64,000 bases of DNA from an uncultured Raoultella sp. (GTDB lineage: Bacteria > Pseudomonadota > Gammaproteobacteria > Enterobacterales > Enterobacteriaceae): contig CAAEVH010000028.1 in assembly GCA_900759445.1 (NCBI GenBank), positions 1-64,000 on the forward strand. The letters run 5' to 3'. A program made the translations under genes and the position numbers. Shown here in pieces: positions 25,986 through 35,575 of the stretch. The notes beneath the pieces are model-generated. The model did not search any database. It was not told the origin of the DNA and saw only the letters and a program-made list of their open reading frames with translations. Positions within the stretch are counted from its first letter, which is position 1; the number at the start of each line of letters is the position of its first letter.

Positions 25986-27965
25986 TTATGGTGTGACGAT
26001 ATTGAACCAGAACTCAAACTTGTCCATATAGCCCAACATCTCATCGAGCTTCGCACCATTCCCTGTGACCTTAACCTCGCCTTTATCTTCAGCCTGCTTC
26101 AGAGTTTCTTCTTTCAGGATGATTTTATTTAGCGTGTCACGGTTCAGAGCAATCGTGGCATCGGCGTCTTTAGCTTCAGCATTCGCCGTATGATTCAGTA
26201 CGCCGTTTTCCAGCTCCAGCTTGTACTTGCCGCCGTCGCTGCCGAGATCGATATTAAATACCGCTTTGGCATTACCGGCTTTTTCACCGTTGATATGTAC
26301 CGCCAGGAAATCGAAGAACATTTCAGGCGTCATCGCACGAACGGTATCCGGGCTTGCAGTATTCGGCGTCGGGCCTTTAACCACACCATTGCGCAGCTCC
26401 TGAGCACCGGTCAGGTAGAAGTTACGCCATGGGCCGGACTCAGCCTGATAACCCAGTTGCTCCAGTGCGTCCGCTTCCAGGTTACGCGCATTCTGGTTAT
26501 TTGGATCGGCAAACACCACCTTACTTACCACCTGAGCAACCCAACGGTAGTTACCCTGGTCAAAGTCGGTTTTCGCTTTCTGAAGAATCGCATCGGCACC
26601 GCCCATGTATTCAACAAATTTCTTAGCCGCTTCTTCCGGTGGTAATTCATCAAGCGTTGCCGGGTTGCCATCGTACCAGCCGAGATACAGCACATAGGTC
26701 GCTTTCACATCGTGGCTGATGGAGCCGTAATAGCCGCGGTTAGCCCAGGTTTTTGCCAAGCTGTCCGGTAGTTTGAAGTTGGCTGCAATTTCATCGCGTG
26801 TCAGGCCTTCGTTGGCCATGCGCAGGGTCTGGTCGTTGATATAACGATACAGGTCACGCTGGCTTTTCAGCAGGCCAACCACGTTTTCGTTACCCCAGGT
26901 CGGCCAGTGGTGCTGAGCCATAATGATTTCGGCTTTGTCACCCCAACGCACAATGGCTTCGTTGATGTATTTCGACCAGGGCAGCGGTTCACGAATTTTC
27001 GCGCCGCGCAGGGAATAAGTATTGTGCAGAGTGTGAGTCACATCCTCTGCGGCTTCGATGAGTTTCTTCTCTTCGATATACCACAGCATTTCAGACGGGG
27101 CTTCTGAACCCGGTGCCAGCATGAAGTCATAAGTCAGACCATCAATGACTTCCTTCTGACCATCTTTTTCAATGATGTTGGTGGGGGCAATCAGCGTCAC
27201 GGTACCCGCTGAGGTGGTGGTGCCCAGACCCGCGCCGACCTGGCCGGTGGCTTCAGGTTTCAGGAGGTTGCCATACATATAGCTGGCACGGCGGCTCATG
27301 ACATTGCCCGCCATAATGTTTTCCGCGACCGCTGCTTCCATGAAGCCTGCTGGCGCATAAATTTTTACCTTCCCGGATTTCACATCCGCTTCATCAACCA
27401 CACCACGCACGCCGCCGTAGTGGTCAACATGGCTGTGAGTGTAAATGATGGCGACAACAGGTTTATTGCCGCGATTTTTGAAGTACAAATCCATGCCGAC
27501 TTTTGCTGTTTCCGCTGAAACCAGCGGGTCAACGACGGTAATACCTTCTTTACCCTCAATGATGGTCATGTTGGATAAGTCGAGGTTACGGATCTGGTAA
27601 ACGCCCTCAGTCACTTCAAACAGACCGCTGATGTTGATCAACTGAGACTGTCGCCAGAGGCTCGGGTTTACAGTGTCAGGGGATTTTTCCCCTTCTTTGA
27701 TAAATGCATACTGTTGCGGGTTCCAGATAACATTTCCCTGCTCGCCTTTAATCACGTCCTGAGGTAAAGCGGCGATAAAGCCTTTGTGAGCATTCGTGAA
27801 ATCGGTGTTATCAGAAAAAGGAAGCTGGTTATAAAGTGCATCGTTGGCTTGCTTTGTTGATGCGGTGGCACCTTTTGGTGCTTCCTGCGCGAACAAAGGT
27901 GTCAGTGCAGTGGAGGAAAGTAACCCTGCCAGTGCAAGACTTTTGACGATCAACTTAAGTCTCAT
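25986..27965 (-). CDS. Periplasmic alkylsulfatase (SdsA1/YjcS type)
   Basis: A 659-residue linear alkyl sulfatase that hydrolyses sulfate esters such as dodecyl sulfate. It has a signal peptide (about 1-26, cut after TPLFAQ), a metallo-beta-lactamase fold with the zinc motif THSHVDHYGG (His177, His179, Asp181, His182), the further metal region AAEDVTHTLHN, a helical dimerisation domain, and a C-terminal SCP2-like lipid-binding domain (MTPEMFFDFLAVHINGEKAG). The length is that of E. coli YjcS and Pseudomonas SdsA1. It is the first gene of a probable two-gene operon with the barrel protein downstream. Core enterobacterial genomes do not carry it next to znuB, so it is probably inserted here. 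Confidence 0.9.
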   Translation of the reverse strand: MRLKLIVKSLALAGLLSSTALTPLFAQEAPKGATASTKQANDALYNQLPFSDNTDFTNAHKGFIAALPQDVIKGEQGNVIWNPQQYAFIKEGEKSPDTVNPSLWRQSQLINISGLFEVTEGVYQIRNLDLSNMTIIEGKEGITVVDPLVSAETAKVGMDLYFKNRGNKPVVAIIYTHSHVDHYGGVRGVVDEADVKSGKVKIYAPAGFMEAAVAENIMAGNVMSRRASYMYGNLLKPEATGQVGAGLGTTTSAGTVTLIAPTNIIEKDGQKEVIDGLTYDFMLAPGSEAPSEMLWYIEEKKLIEAAEDVTHTLHNTYSLRGAKIREPLPWSKYINEAIVRWGDKAEIIMAQHHWPTWGNENVVGLLKSQRDLYRYINDQTLRMANEGLTRDEIAANFKLPDSLAKTWANRGYYGSISHDVKATYVLYLGWYDGNPATLDELPPEEAAKKFVEYMGGADAILQKAKTDFDQGNYRWVAQVVSKVVFADPNNQNARNLEADALEQLGYQAESGPWRNFYLTGAQELRNGVVKGPTPNTASPDTVRAMTPEMFFDFLAVHINGEKAGNAKAVFNIDLGSDGGKYKLELENGVLNHTANAEAKDADATIALNRDTLNKIILKEETLKQAEDKGEVKVTGNGAKLDEMLGYMDKFEFWFNIVTP

Positions 27966-28108
27966 TTGTACCCCTCATGTGTAAACCTTCTAACGACTCA
28001 GTCTTTTCGAATAATTACTTCTGGAAATCATTCATTAATTCAAATAATTAAAATGGCCGCTTACCATTTTCATTTTTTAAATATAACCAAGGAGTTACAT
28101 TTCGCCAC

Positions 28109-28312
28109 TTATGGATACAAATAAATTATGTTTGTACGACTGTAGGTTTCTAACTCTTTTAGCAAGTGAAATACGTCCGCTGCTCGCTCATAGCGGACTT
28201 CAGCGGCAGTAAAAGCTTTATCATCGAGGTTTGCCAATAGTGGTAGCGCGTTGAATGTGCCGGCGAAAAACTTGGATTCTTGGCGAGAACTCTTCCCCAA
28301 AACTAAAATCAA
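28109..28312 (-). CDS. Uncertain short ORF, unrecognised
   Basis: A 67-residue minus-strand ORF (LLANLDDKAFTAAEVRYERA; VFHLLKELETYS). I do not recognise it. The helical C-terminal part looks protein-like, but there is no clear ribosome-binding site, and it lies in a region of gene remnants, so it may be the tail of a decayed gene. The remaining DNA from 27966 to 28435 shows nothing else that I can identify. Confidence 0.25.
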   Translation of the reverse strand: MILVLGKSSRQESKFFAGTFNALPLLANLDDKAFTAAEVRYERAADVFHLLKELETYSRTNIIYLYP

Positions 28313-28438
28313 AGTTTAGATAATCAATGAGTTGTAAAAGGTAGCCACTGGCTGTTTTTGAAAGTAGAAAGCATGATAATTTCAATTATATCAAATGGTA
28401 GCTATGAATTTGGCAATGTAATGCTGCGTCACATTGGT

Positions 28439-28692
28439 TGAGCTAACTGGGGCCCCTGATTTTTCACATTTCCAACGGCACGCGCCACCGCGTGTCGTAT
28501 AAATTTATCAGCCGGTACGGCACCATCGGCCCGATGAATAAAGCAAGGCTGTTTCTTGTCGTCTTCCTTTTTCCATTCTTACCAGCCATCAGCTAAGCAA
28601 ATTACACGGCCATGCTGCCAGAGTGGTTTAAACATTCTGCTGATGGTTGCAGTTTCAGAACGTGCATAAATTAGCGGCAGCTTAGACCACCA
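28439..28692 (-). pseudogene. yedK: yedK/HMCES (SRAP) relic, copy 2: middle and C-terminus
   Basis: In a single minus-strand frame this encodes WWSKLPLIYARSETATISRM, FKPLWQHGRVICLADGW, a stop, EWKKEDDKKQPCFIHRADG, then after an in-frame deletion of roughly 90-100 residues AVPADKFIRHAVARAVGN, VKNQGPQLAQPM and the natural stop. These are the middle and end of YedK. The N-terminal third, with Cys2, is missing beyond 28692, where the sequence changes to a G-rich repeat. The internal stop lies where GWF-EWKK is expected. It cannot be the missing part of copy 1, because both copies keep C-terminal codons. Confidence 0.85.
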
Positions 28693-28705
28693 TCGATTGT
28701 TAATT

Positions 28706-28760
28706 TTTGGGGGCAAATTTGGGGGCAAAAATCAGTTCGGGGCATGATTTGGGGCGATGA
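28706..28760. repeat. Tandem TTTGGGGGCAAA repeat, candidate integration site
   Basis: TTTGGGGGCAAA occurs twice in perfect tandem (28706-28717 and 28718-28729), followed by two degenerate units (TTCGGGGCATGA, TTTGGGGCGATG). It begins 14 bases beyond the point where the yedK relic ends abruptly. G-rich direct repeats of this sort occur near attachment sites of some enterobacterial prophages, but I cannot identify the element. From here to the znuB terminator (28935) there is only AT-rich non-coding DNA. Confidence 0.45.
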
Positions 28761-28934
28761 AATGACTCACATTGCCCGAAATTGTCCAAGGCGATTTTTC
28801 ATTAACTGATTGATTTTATGGTAATTGACTGTAATTGCTAAATTTACAAAATCAATTTTATAGTCTAACGCTGATTATGTGGCTGTGGGGATAAACATTT
28901 AATAAACCGCGGGAAGGGAAGCATTTCGCTCATG

Positions 28935-28974
28935 AAATAAAAAGCCGGATAAGGCGATAGCCTCCATCCGGCTA
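28935..28974 (-). terminator. Rho-independent terminator of znuCB
   Basis: On the minus strand AGCCGGAT and ATCCGGCT pair and are followed by TTTTATTT, directly after the znuB stop codon. Confidence 0.7.
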
Positions 28975-28983
28975 AAATACGCA

Positions 28984-29769
28984 TTAGCTCGCCTGTTTTT
29001 TCATCATGCTGAAGATAAACAGCAGCGCAGCACACAGCACCACGGAAGGACCTGCCGGGGTGTCATAGAAGGCCGAGAAGGTCAGCCCGCCTGTAACCGC
29101 TATCATTCCCACACCAACGGCAACCCCTGCCATCTGTTCTGGCGTACGGGCAAAGCGACGGGCGGTTGCCGCAGGGATAATAAGCAGTGAGGTGATAATT
29201 AATGCCCCGACAAATTTCATCGCCACGCCAATAGTTAATGCTGTGACCAGCATCAGCAGAAGCTTAACGCGTTGCAGTTTCACGCCATCCACAAATGCCA
29301 GATCCGGACTGATGGTCATCGACAGCAGGTTGCGCCACTGCCAGAACAAAATCGCCAGAACGATAACCACCCCAATGGCGATGGAAATAAGATCTTCCGG
29401 CGTCACGGCGAGCAAATCACCAAACAGGTAGGCCATCAGATCCACACGGATGTTAGACATCAGGCTGACGACAACCAGCCCTAATGACAGTGCACTGTGG
29501 GCCATAATGCCCAATAAAGTATCGATTGCGAGGTGGGGGCGTTTTTCCAGCCATACCAGACCGCCTGCCAGCAACAAGGTGACGACGATGACCGCATAGA
29601 AAGGGTTTACATCCAGCAGCAGGCCAAAGGCGACCCCCAGCAGCGAAGCGTGGGCCAGCGTATCACCGAAATAAGACATTCGACGCCAGACCACAAACGA
29701 GCCTAGTGGGCCAGCGGCACAGGCCAGCATGATCCCGGCTAACCAACCGGGTAATAACAATTCAATCAT
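28984..29769 (-). CDS. znuB: Zinc ABC transporter permease ZnuB
   Basis: A 261-residue inner membrane permease of the ABC-3 family with seven to nine hydrophobic segments, beginning [20 protein letters not shown]. It forms the membrane channel of the ZnuABC zinc importer, working with ZnuC (ATPase) and ZnuA (periplasmic binding protein). Its start overlaps the end of znuC by 4 bases (ATGA), indicating coupled translation. It is transcribed from the divergent znuA/znuC control region under Zur. Confidence 0.96.
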   Translation of the reverse strand: MIELLLPGWLAGIMLACAAGPLGSFVVWRRMSYFGDTLAHASLLGVAFGLLLDVNPFYAVIVVTLLLAGGLVWLEKRPHLAIDTLLGIMAHSALSLGLVVVSLMSNIRVDLMAYLFGDLLAVTPEDLISIAIGVVIVLAILFWQWRNLLSMTISPDLAFVDGVKLQRVKLLLMLVTALTIGVAMKFVGALIITSLLIIPAATARRFARTPEQMAGVAVGVGMIAVTGGLTFSAFYDTPAGPSVVLCAALLFIFSMMKKQAS

Positions 29770-30521
29770 GAGTGACCATTTCCTCGGCGTAAGACGATAC
29801 GACCCTGTAAATCGTGGCGGTGATTATGATTATGACGGTAAATTCCGAGTTGTTCGGCACCGCGTTGTCCGAACATTGAGATGAATTCCGGGTGCATGGA
29901 AACCACTTCCGGCGCACCAGAACAACAAATATGATGGTTCAGGCACAGTACCTCATCGGTTTTTGCCATCACCAGATGCAGGTCATGAGAAACCATCAGT
30001 ACGGCGCAATCCAGTTCACGTCGCAACTGGTCGATAAGATCGTACAGCGCGACTTGCCCATTGACATCCACGCCCTGGGTTGGCTCATCAAGCACTAGTA
30101 GCTGAGGTTTATTCAATAAAGCACGGGCCAACAGGACGCGTTGTGTCTCCCCGCCAGAGAGTTTTTGCATCGGCGCATTCATCAGATGTCCGGCCTGAAC
30201 ACGCTTCAGTGCCGGAAGGATATCTTCTTTTTTGGTGCCGGGACGCAGGCGCATAAACCGACTTACCGTCAGCGGAAGCGTAGTATCTAGGTACAGTTTT
30301 TGCGGCACATAGCCAATCCGCAATCGACCATTACGCTTGATAACTCCCTCATCAGCCTCTACCAGCCCTAATACAACGCGCACCAGCGTAGATTTCCCGG
30401 CACCATTTGGGCCGAGAAGCGTCAATATTTTACCGGGTCGAAGTTCAAGCGATACGTCAGAGAGGACGCGGCGTTGACCATAAGAGACCGAGACATTTTC
30501 CAGTGAAACCAAAGTCGTCAT
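29766..30521 (-). CDS. znuC: Zinc ABC transporter ATPase ZnuC
   Basis: A 251-residue ATP-binding subunit with Walker A GPNGAGKS, signature [15 protein letters not shown], Walker [13 protein letters not shown] and the H-loop His in VSHDLHLV. The C-terminus carries a His-rich stretch ([10 protein letters not shown]), as in E. coli ZnuC. It energises zinc import through ZnuB. It is divergent from znuA across a shared Zur operator. Confidence 0.97.
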   Translation of the reverse strand: MTTLVSLENVSVSYGQRRVLSDVSLELRPGKILTLLGPNGAGKSTLVRVVLGLVEADEGVIKRNGRLRIGYVPQKLYLDTTLPLTVSRFMRLRPGTKKEDILPALKRVQAGHLMNAPMQKLSGGETQRVLLARALLNKPQLLVLDEPTQGVDVNGQVALYDLIDQLRRELDCAVLMVSHDLHLVMAKTDEVLCLNHHICCSGAPEVVSMHPEFISMFGQRGAEQLGIYRHNHNHRHDLQGRIVLRRGNGHS

Positions 30522-30548
30522 ATCAATTTTAGTCTTGCAGAAGTTATA

Positions 30549-30570
30549 GAATGTTATAATATCACAATTC
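30549..30570. promoter_or_regulatory. Zur operator between znuA and znuC
   Basis: The 22-base interrupted palindrome begins GAATGTTATAAT and ends ATCACAATTC, the same arrangement as the characterised E. coli znuA-znuC Zur site. It sits in the 78 bases between the divergent genes, so zinc-loaded Zur can repress both directions. Confidence 0.85.
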
Positions 30571-30599
30571 TCACATTCATTACGATGATTGGTCGCATT

Positions 30600-31544
30600 A
30601 TGTTACATAAAAATACGCTTCTTTTCGCAGCATTATCCGCTGCTCTTTGGGGTAGTGCAACACAGTCGGCAAATGCCGCTGTCGTGGCTTCTCTTAAGCC
30701 ACTGGGGTTTATCGCTTCAGCCATTGCTGACGGGGTTACTGACACCCAGGTTCTGCTGCCTGACGGGGCTTCCGAACACGATTACTCATTGCGTCCTTCA
30801 GACGTAAAACGCTTACAGGGCGCGGACTTAGTCGTTTGGATTGGACCTGAGATGGAAGCGTTTATGGAAAAATCAGTCAAGAATATTCCTAACGCAAAAC
30901 AGGTAACGATTGCGCAGCTCAATGACGTGAAGCCGTTACTCATGAAAGGTGCTGACGACGATGATGACGATCATGGACATAATGATGCCGGCAGTGAAAA
31001 AAGTGACGAGCATCACCATCACGGCGATTACAACATGCATCTTTGGCTTTCCCCAGAGATAGCACGGGCCTCAGCGGTTGCAATCCATGAAAAATTAGTG
31101 GAACTTATGCCGCAAAGTCGAGCCAAACTTGACGCCAACCTGAAGGATTTTGAGGCACAATTAGCCGCAACCGATAAGCAGGTAGGTAACGAGCTCGCGC
31201 CGCTCAAGGGAAAAGGTTACTTCGTTTTTCATGACGCCTATGGCTACTACGAAAAACACTACGGACTAACACCGCTTGGTCACTTTACCGTGAACCCTGA
31301 GATTCAACCTGGTGCGCAGCGTTTACATGAAATAAGAACACAGTTGGTTGAGCAAAAAGCAACCTGCGTTTTTGCTGAGCCACAGTTCAGGCCAGCGGTC
31401 GTTGAAGCCGTCGCGAGAGGGACATCCGTTCGAATGGGAACGTTGGATCCGCTCGGAACGAATATCAAACTGGGTAAAACAAGCTATTCAGCGTTTTTGA
31501 ACCAATTAGCCAACCAGTATGCGAGCTGCCTGAAAGGAGATTAA
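30600..31544 (+). CDS. znuA: Zinc-binding periplasmic protein ZnuA
   Basis: A 314-residue cluster A-I metal-binding protein with a signal peptide (about 1-26). Zinc ligands include His60 (DGASEHDYS) and His147 (YNMHLWLS), with later ligands in [10 protein letters not shown] and GTLDPLG. Between them is an acidic His-rich loop at about 118-142 ([18 protein letters not shown]) that collects zinc. ATG 30600 matches the E. coli protein start. Two cysteines near the C-terminus are expected to form a disulfide. Confidence 0.96.
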   Translation: MLHKNTLLFAALSAALWGSATQSANAAVVASLKPLGFIASAIADGVTDTQVLLPDGASEHDYSLRPSDVKRLQGADLVVWIGPEMEAFMEKSVKNIPNAKQVTIAQLNDVKPLLMKGADDDDDDHGHNDAGSEKSDEHHHHGDYNMHLWLSPEIARASAVAIHEKLVELMPQSRAKLDANLKDFEAQLAATDKQVGNELAPLKGKGYFVFHDAYGYYEKHYGLTPLGHFTVNPEIQPGAQRLHEIRTQLVEQKATCVFAEPQFRPAVVEAVARGTSVRMGTLDPLGTNIKLGKTSYSAFLNQLANQYASCLKGD

Positions 31545-31559
31545 TGAGGAAGTGATTAC

Positions 31560-32879
31560 GTGCAACAGATAGCCCGCTCTGTCGCTCTGGCATTTAATAA
31601 TCTGCCGCGGCCCCATCGCGTTATGCTGGGGTCGCTTACCGTACTGACATTGGCCGTCGCTGTCTGGCGGCCCTATGTTTACCATCCTGATTCTGCACCT
31701 ATCGTCAAAACTATCGAGCTGGAAAAAAGCGAGATTCGTTCACTATTGCCTGAGGCCAGCGAACCTATCGATCAGGCCGCTCAGGAAGACGAAGCTATCC
31801 CACAGGACGAACTGGATGACAAAACGTCTGGTGAAGCCGGCGTGCATGAGTATGTCGTCTCCACGGGCGATACGCTGAGCAGTATTCTGAATCAGTACGG
31901 CATCGATATGGGTGACATCAGCCAACTCGCGGCTTCCGACAAACAACTGCGTAATCTGAAAATTGGTCAGCAACTTTCCTGGACGTTAGGCGCGGAAGGT
32001 GACTTGCAGCGCCTGACCTGGGAAGTCTCCCGTCGTGAAACCCGTACTTACGATCGCACCGCGACGGGTTTCAAAATGAGCAGCGAAATGCAGCAGGGCG
32101 ATTGGGTTAACAGCCGAATCAAAGGCACCGTGGGCGGAAGTTTTGTCGCCAGTGCCAAAGATGCCGGACTGACCAGCTCTGAAATCAGCGCAGTGATTAA
32201 GGCCATGCAGTGGCAGATGGATTTCCGCAAACTGAAAAAAGGCGATGAGTTCTCGGTACTGATGTCTCGCGAAATGCTGGACGGTAAGCGTGAGCAAAGC
32301 CAACTGTTGGGCGTACGCTTGCGTTCTGAAGGTAAAGATTATTACGCAATCCGTGCTGAAGACGGTAAGTTCTATGACCGCAACGGTACCGGACTGGCGA
32401 AAGGCTTTATGCGTTTCCCGACGGCTAAGCAGTTCCGCATCTCTTCCAACTTTAACCCGCGTCGTCTGAACCCGGTGACCGGACGCGTTGCGCCGCACAA
32501 AGGTGTCGACTTTGCGATGCCGCAGGGGACGCCGGTGCTGTCGGTGGGTGATGGCGAAGTGGTTGTAGCCAAGCGCAGCGGCGCAGCCGGATACTATGTT
32601 GCGGTTCGTCATGGTCGCACCTATACCACGCGTTATATGCACCTGCGTAAGTTGTTGGTCAAACCAGGACAAAAAGTGAAACGTGGCGATCGTATCGCGC
32701 TGTCTGGCAATACCGGGCGTTCTACGGGTCCGCATCTGCACTACGAAGTCTGGATCAACCAGCAGGCAGTGAATCCTCTGACGGCGAAACTGCCGCGCAC
32801 AGAAGGTCTGACCGGGTCGGACCGCACCGATTACCTGGCACAGGTGAAAGAGGTTGTTCCTCAGTTGCGTTTCGATTAA
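31560..32879 (+). CDS. mepM: Murein DD-endopeptidase MepM
   Basis: A 439-residue inner-membrane-anchored peptidoglycan hydrolase (formerly YebA) that cuts D-Ala-meso-DAP cross-links to allow insertion of new strands. A transmembrane segment lies at about 21-37, a LysM domain at about 96-142 (HEYVVSTGDTLSSILNQYGI), and an M23 domain has the zinc motifs HKGVDFAMP (about 314-322) and HLHYEVW (about 395-401). GTG 31560 is used as in E. coli. It lies 15 bases downstream of znuA, so it may be partly cotranscribed and zinc-responsive. Confidence 0.95.
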   Translation: MQQIARSVALAFNNLPRPHRVMLGSLTVLTLAVAVWRPYVYHPDSAPIVKTIELEKSEIRSLLPEASEPIDQAAQEDEAIPQDELDDKTSGEAGVHEYVVSTGDTLSSILNQYGIDMGDISQLAASDKQLRNLKIGQQLSWTLGAEGDLQRLTWEVSRRETRTYDRTATGFKMSSEMQQGDWVNSRIKGTVGGSFVASAKDAGLTSSEISAVIKAMQWQMDFRKLKKGDEFSVLMSREMLDGKREQSQLLGVRLRSEGKDYYAIRAEDGKFYDRNGTGLAKGFMRFPTAKQFRISSNFNPRRLNPVTGRVAPHKGVDFAMPQGTPVLSVGDGEVVVAKRSGAAGYYVAVRHGRTYTTRYMHLRKLLVKPGQKVKRGDRIALSGNTGRSTGPHLHYEVWINQQAVNPLTAKLPRTEGLTGSDRTDYLAQVKEVVPQLRFD

Positions 32880-32894
32880 TTAACACGCTGACAG

Positions 32895-32924
32895 AGCCGG
32901 TACGCTATGCGTGCCGGCTTTTTT
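32895..32924 (+). terminator. Rho-independent terminator after mepM
   Basis: AGCCGGTAC and GTGCCGGCT pair over a 7-base loop, followed by six T residues. Confidence 0.85.
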
Positions 32925-32998
32925 ATTTTGTACGGCGCATCGCGCGCCGCTACACTATCAGCAGATCTACTTTTCGCCGCACCAGACACTGGAAGAGC

Positions 32999-33970
32999 AT
33001 GGAAACGAAAAAAAAGAATATTGAATATATCCCTGAGTTTCACAAATCATTTCGCCATCCGCGCTACTGGGGTGCATGGCTTGGTGTGGCGGCGATAGCA
33101 GGCATTTCGTTAACGCCAGCATCATTTCGCGATCCAATTCTGGCAAAGCTCGGAAGAATGGCCGGGCGGCTGGGAAAAAGCTCGCGTCGCAGAGCACTGA
33201 TCAATTTATCCCTCTGCTTTCCTGAGCGCAGCGAAGCTGAGCGTGAAGCTATTGTCGATGAGATGTTTGCGACTGCACCTCAGGCGATGGTCATGATGTC
33301 GGAACTCGCCATACGCGGCCCGGAAAAAATTCAGCATCGGGTTGACTGGCAGGGGCTGGAAATCATCGAAGAGATGCGTCGCAACGATGAAAAAGTGATT
33401 TTTCTGGTTCCTCATGGTTGGGGCGTAGATATCCCAGCGATGCTGATGGCTTCCCAGGGACAGAAAATGGCTGCGATGTTCCACAATCAGGGAAACCCGG
33501 TATTCGATTTTGTCTGGAACACGGTACGTCGTCGTTTCGGTGGTCGTTTGCATGCGCGTAATGATGGCATCAAACCGTTTATTCAGTCTGTACGTCAGGG
33601 ATATTGGGGATACTACCTGCCGGATCAGGACCATGGCCCTGAGCACAGCGAGTTTGTGGATTTTTTTGCTACCTATAAAGCCACGTTACCGGCGATTGGC
33701 CGCCTGATGAAGGTGTGTCACGCCCGTGTGGTGCCGCTGTTCCCGGTATACAATGGGAAAACGCATCGCTTAACGATTCAGGTTCGTCCTCCGATGGATG
33801 ACATCCTGACGGCGGATGACCACACCATTGCCAGACGAATGAACGAAGAAGTGGAAATCTTTGTGACGCCGCATCTCGAGCAATACACCTGGATTCTAAA
33901 ACTGCTTAAGACGCGCAAACCCGGTGAAATTGAGCCTTATAAGCGCAAAGATCTTTATCCGAAGAAATAA
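32999..33970 (+). CDS. lpxM: Lipid A biosynthesis myristoyltransferase LpxM
   Basis: A 323-residue late lipid A acyltransferase (MsbB) that adds the secondary myristate to Kdo2-lipid A on the inner face of the inner membrane. The HxxxxD catalytic motif is His139-GWGV-Asp144 (VPHGWGVDIP). An N-terminal hydrophobic segment at about 25-42 anchors it. Length equals the E. coli protein. It is monocistronic between two terminators. Confidence 0.96.
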   Translation: METKKKNIEYIPEFHKSFRHPRYWGAWLGVAAIAGISLTPASFRDPILAKLGRMAGRLGKSSRRRALINLSLCFPERSEAEREAIVDEMFATAPQAMVMMSELAIRGPEKIQHRVDWQGLEIIEEMRRNDEKVIFLVPHGWGVDIPAMLMASQGQKMAAMFHNQGNPVFDFVWNTVRRRFGGRLHARNDGIKPFIQSVRQGYWGYYLPDQDHGPEHSEFVDFFATYKATLPAIGRLMKVCHARVVPLFPVYNGKTHRLTIQVRPPMDDILTADDHTIARRMNEEVEIFVTPHLEQYTWILKLLKTRKPGEIEPYKRKDLYPKK

Positions 33971-34000
33971 AAAAAGCCTCTCAAACGAGAGGCTTTTTTA
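33971..34000. terminator. Bidirectional terminator between lpxM and pykA
   Basis: AAAAAGCCTCTC-AAAC-GAGAGGCTTTTT is a perfect 12-bp stem with A/T tracts on both sides, between convergent lpxM and pykA. Confidence 0.9.
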
Positions 34001-34014
34001 CATCAAACGGGGCG

Positions 34015-35457
34015 TTACTCGACGGTCAGAATACGCGTGGTATTCGTTGAGCCAATGGTGCTCATGACATCGCCTTGCGTCACAATGACCAGGTCGCCGG
34101 AAACCAGATAGCCTTTATCGCGCAGCAGATTCACTGCTTCATTGGCGGCAACGACGCCGTCAGTTTCGCTGTCAAAGTGAACTGGGGTGACGCCGCGATA
34201 CAAGGAAGTCAGATTCAGCGTACGTTCATGACGAGACATCGCGAAAATCGGCAGACCAGAACTGATACGTGAAGTCATCAGCGCAGTACGACCGGATTCC
34301 GTCATTGTGATGATAGCGGTGACCCCTTTCAGGTGGTTAGCGGCATACATCGCTGACATGGCAATCGCTTCTTCAACGTTATCAAACTGCACGTCAAGGC
34401 GGTGTTTAGAAACATTGATGCTCGGGATCTTCTCAGCACCCAAACAGACGCGTGCCATAGCCGCGACGGTTTCAGCTGGGTACTGACCTGCTGCAGTTTC
34501 TGCAGAGAGCATAACGGCATCGGTACCGTCGAGGACGGCGTTAGCCACGTCCATCACTTCCGCACGGGTCGGCATTGGGTTGGTGATCATCGACTCCATC
34601 ATCTGCGTGGCGGTAATGACCGCACGGTTCAGCTGACGTGCGCGGCGAATCAACGCTTTCTGAATACCTACCAGCTCAGGATCGCCAATTTCAACGCCCA
34701 GGTCACCACGCGCCACCATCACCACGTCGGAGGCAAGGATGATGTCATCCATCGCATTCTGGTCGCAGACGGCTTCTGCACGTTCTACCTTGGCGACAAT
34801 TTTCGCATCGCAGCCAGCGTCGCGCGCCAGACGGCGGGCATAGTTCAGATCTTCGCCGCAGCGCGGGAAGGAGACGGCCAGATAGTCAACGCTGATTTGC
34901 GCAGCGGTGACGATGTCGGCTTTGTCTTTTTCGGTCAGGGCTTCAGCAGAGAGACCGCCGCCCAGTTTGTTAATGCCCTTGTTGTTGGACAGCGGGCCAC
35001 CGACGGTAACTTCGGTGAAGACTTTCATGCCCTGAACTTCCAGCACTTTAAGCTGCACGCGACCGTCGTCGAGCAGCAGGATATCGCCCGGGACGACGTC
35101 AGCAGGTAGTCCTTTATAATCAATACCGACTTTTTCTTTGTCGCCTTCGCCTTTGCCGAGGTTGGCGTCTAACAGGAACTTGTCGCCAACGTTAAGAAAT
35201 ACTTTACCTTCTTTAAAGGTTGATACGCGGATTTTAGGTCCCTGCAGGTCACCCAAAATAGCTACATGACGTCCCAGTTTTGCGGCAATTTCACGGACTT
35301 TATCCGCCCGCAGTTTGTGATCTTCTGGAGAGCCGTGAGAAAAGTTCATACGTACGACGTTCGCACCCGCGGCGATAATCTTTTCAAGGTTATTATCGCG
35401 GTCAGTTGCCGGGCCTAACGTGGTAACGATTTTGGTTCTGCGAAGCCTTCTGGACAT
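34015..35457 (-). CDS. pykA: Pyruvate kinase II PykA
   Basis: A 480-residue pyruvate kinase that converts phosphoenolpyruvate and ADP to pyruvate and ATP; the E. coli isozyme is AMP-activated. It begins [20 protein letters not shown] and contains the active-site signature [11 protein letters not shown] and the substrate region [11 protein letters not shown]. The start at 35457 matches E. coli PykA; a longer frame to 35481 lacks support. It lies beside hexR and zwf, linking the end of glycolysis with the Entner-Doudoroff branch. Confidence 0.96.
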   Translation of the reverse strand: MSRRLRRTKIVTTLGPATDRDNNLEKIIAAGANVVRMNFSHGSPEDHKLRADKVREIAAKLGRHVAILGDLQGPKIRVSTFKEGKVFLNVGDKFLLDANLGKGEGDKEKVGIDYKGLPADVVPGDILLLDDGRVQLKVLEVQGMKVFTEVTVGGPLSNNKGINKLGGGLSAEALTEKDKADIVTAAQISVDYLAVSFPRCGEDLNYARRLARDAGCDAKIVAKVERAEAVCDQNAMDDIILASDVVMVARGDLGVEIGDPELVGIQKALIRRARQLNRAVITATQMMESMITNPMPTRAEVMDVANAVLDGTDAVMLSAETAAGQYPAETVAAMARVCLGAEKIPSINVSKHRLDVQFDNVEEAIAMSAMYAANHLKGVTAIITMTESGRTALMTSRISSGLPIFAMSRHERTLNLTSLYRGVTPVHFDSETDGVVAANEAVNLLRDKGYLVSGDLVIVTQGDVMSTIGSTNTTRILTVE

Positions 35458-35575
35458 GTAATACTCCGTTGACTGAAACAACTTGGTGTTGCGTGAACAT
35501 TAATCCGGTCGTTCTCAAATTTTAACGGTAAATGAACGACCCGGATGATAAAAGGGTAGAACATTGTTATTGCTT

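Noticed and set aside
31986..32741. 251-residue minus-strand ORF
   Set aside because: Antisense shadow of mepM, whose domains and motifs are all on the plus strand.
34402..35109. 235-residue plus-strand ORF
   Set aside because: Antisense shadow of pykA; no similarity pattern or start signal.
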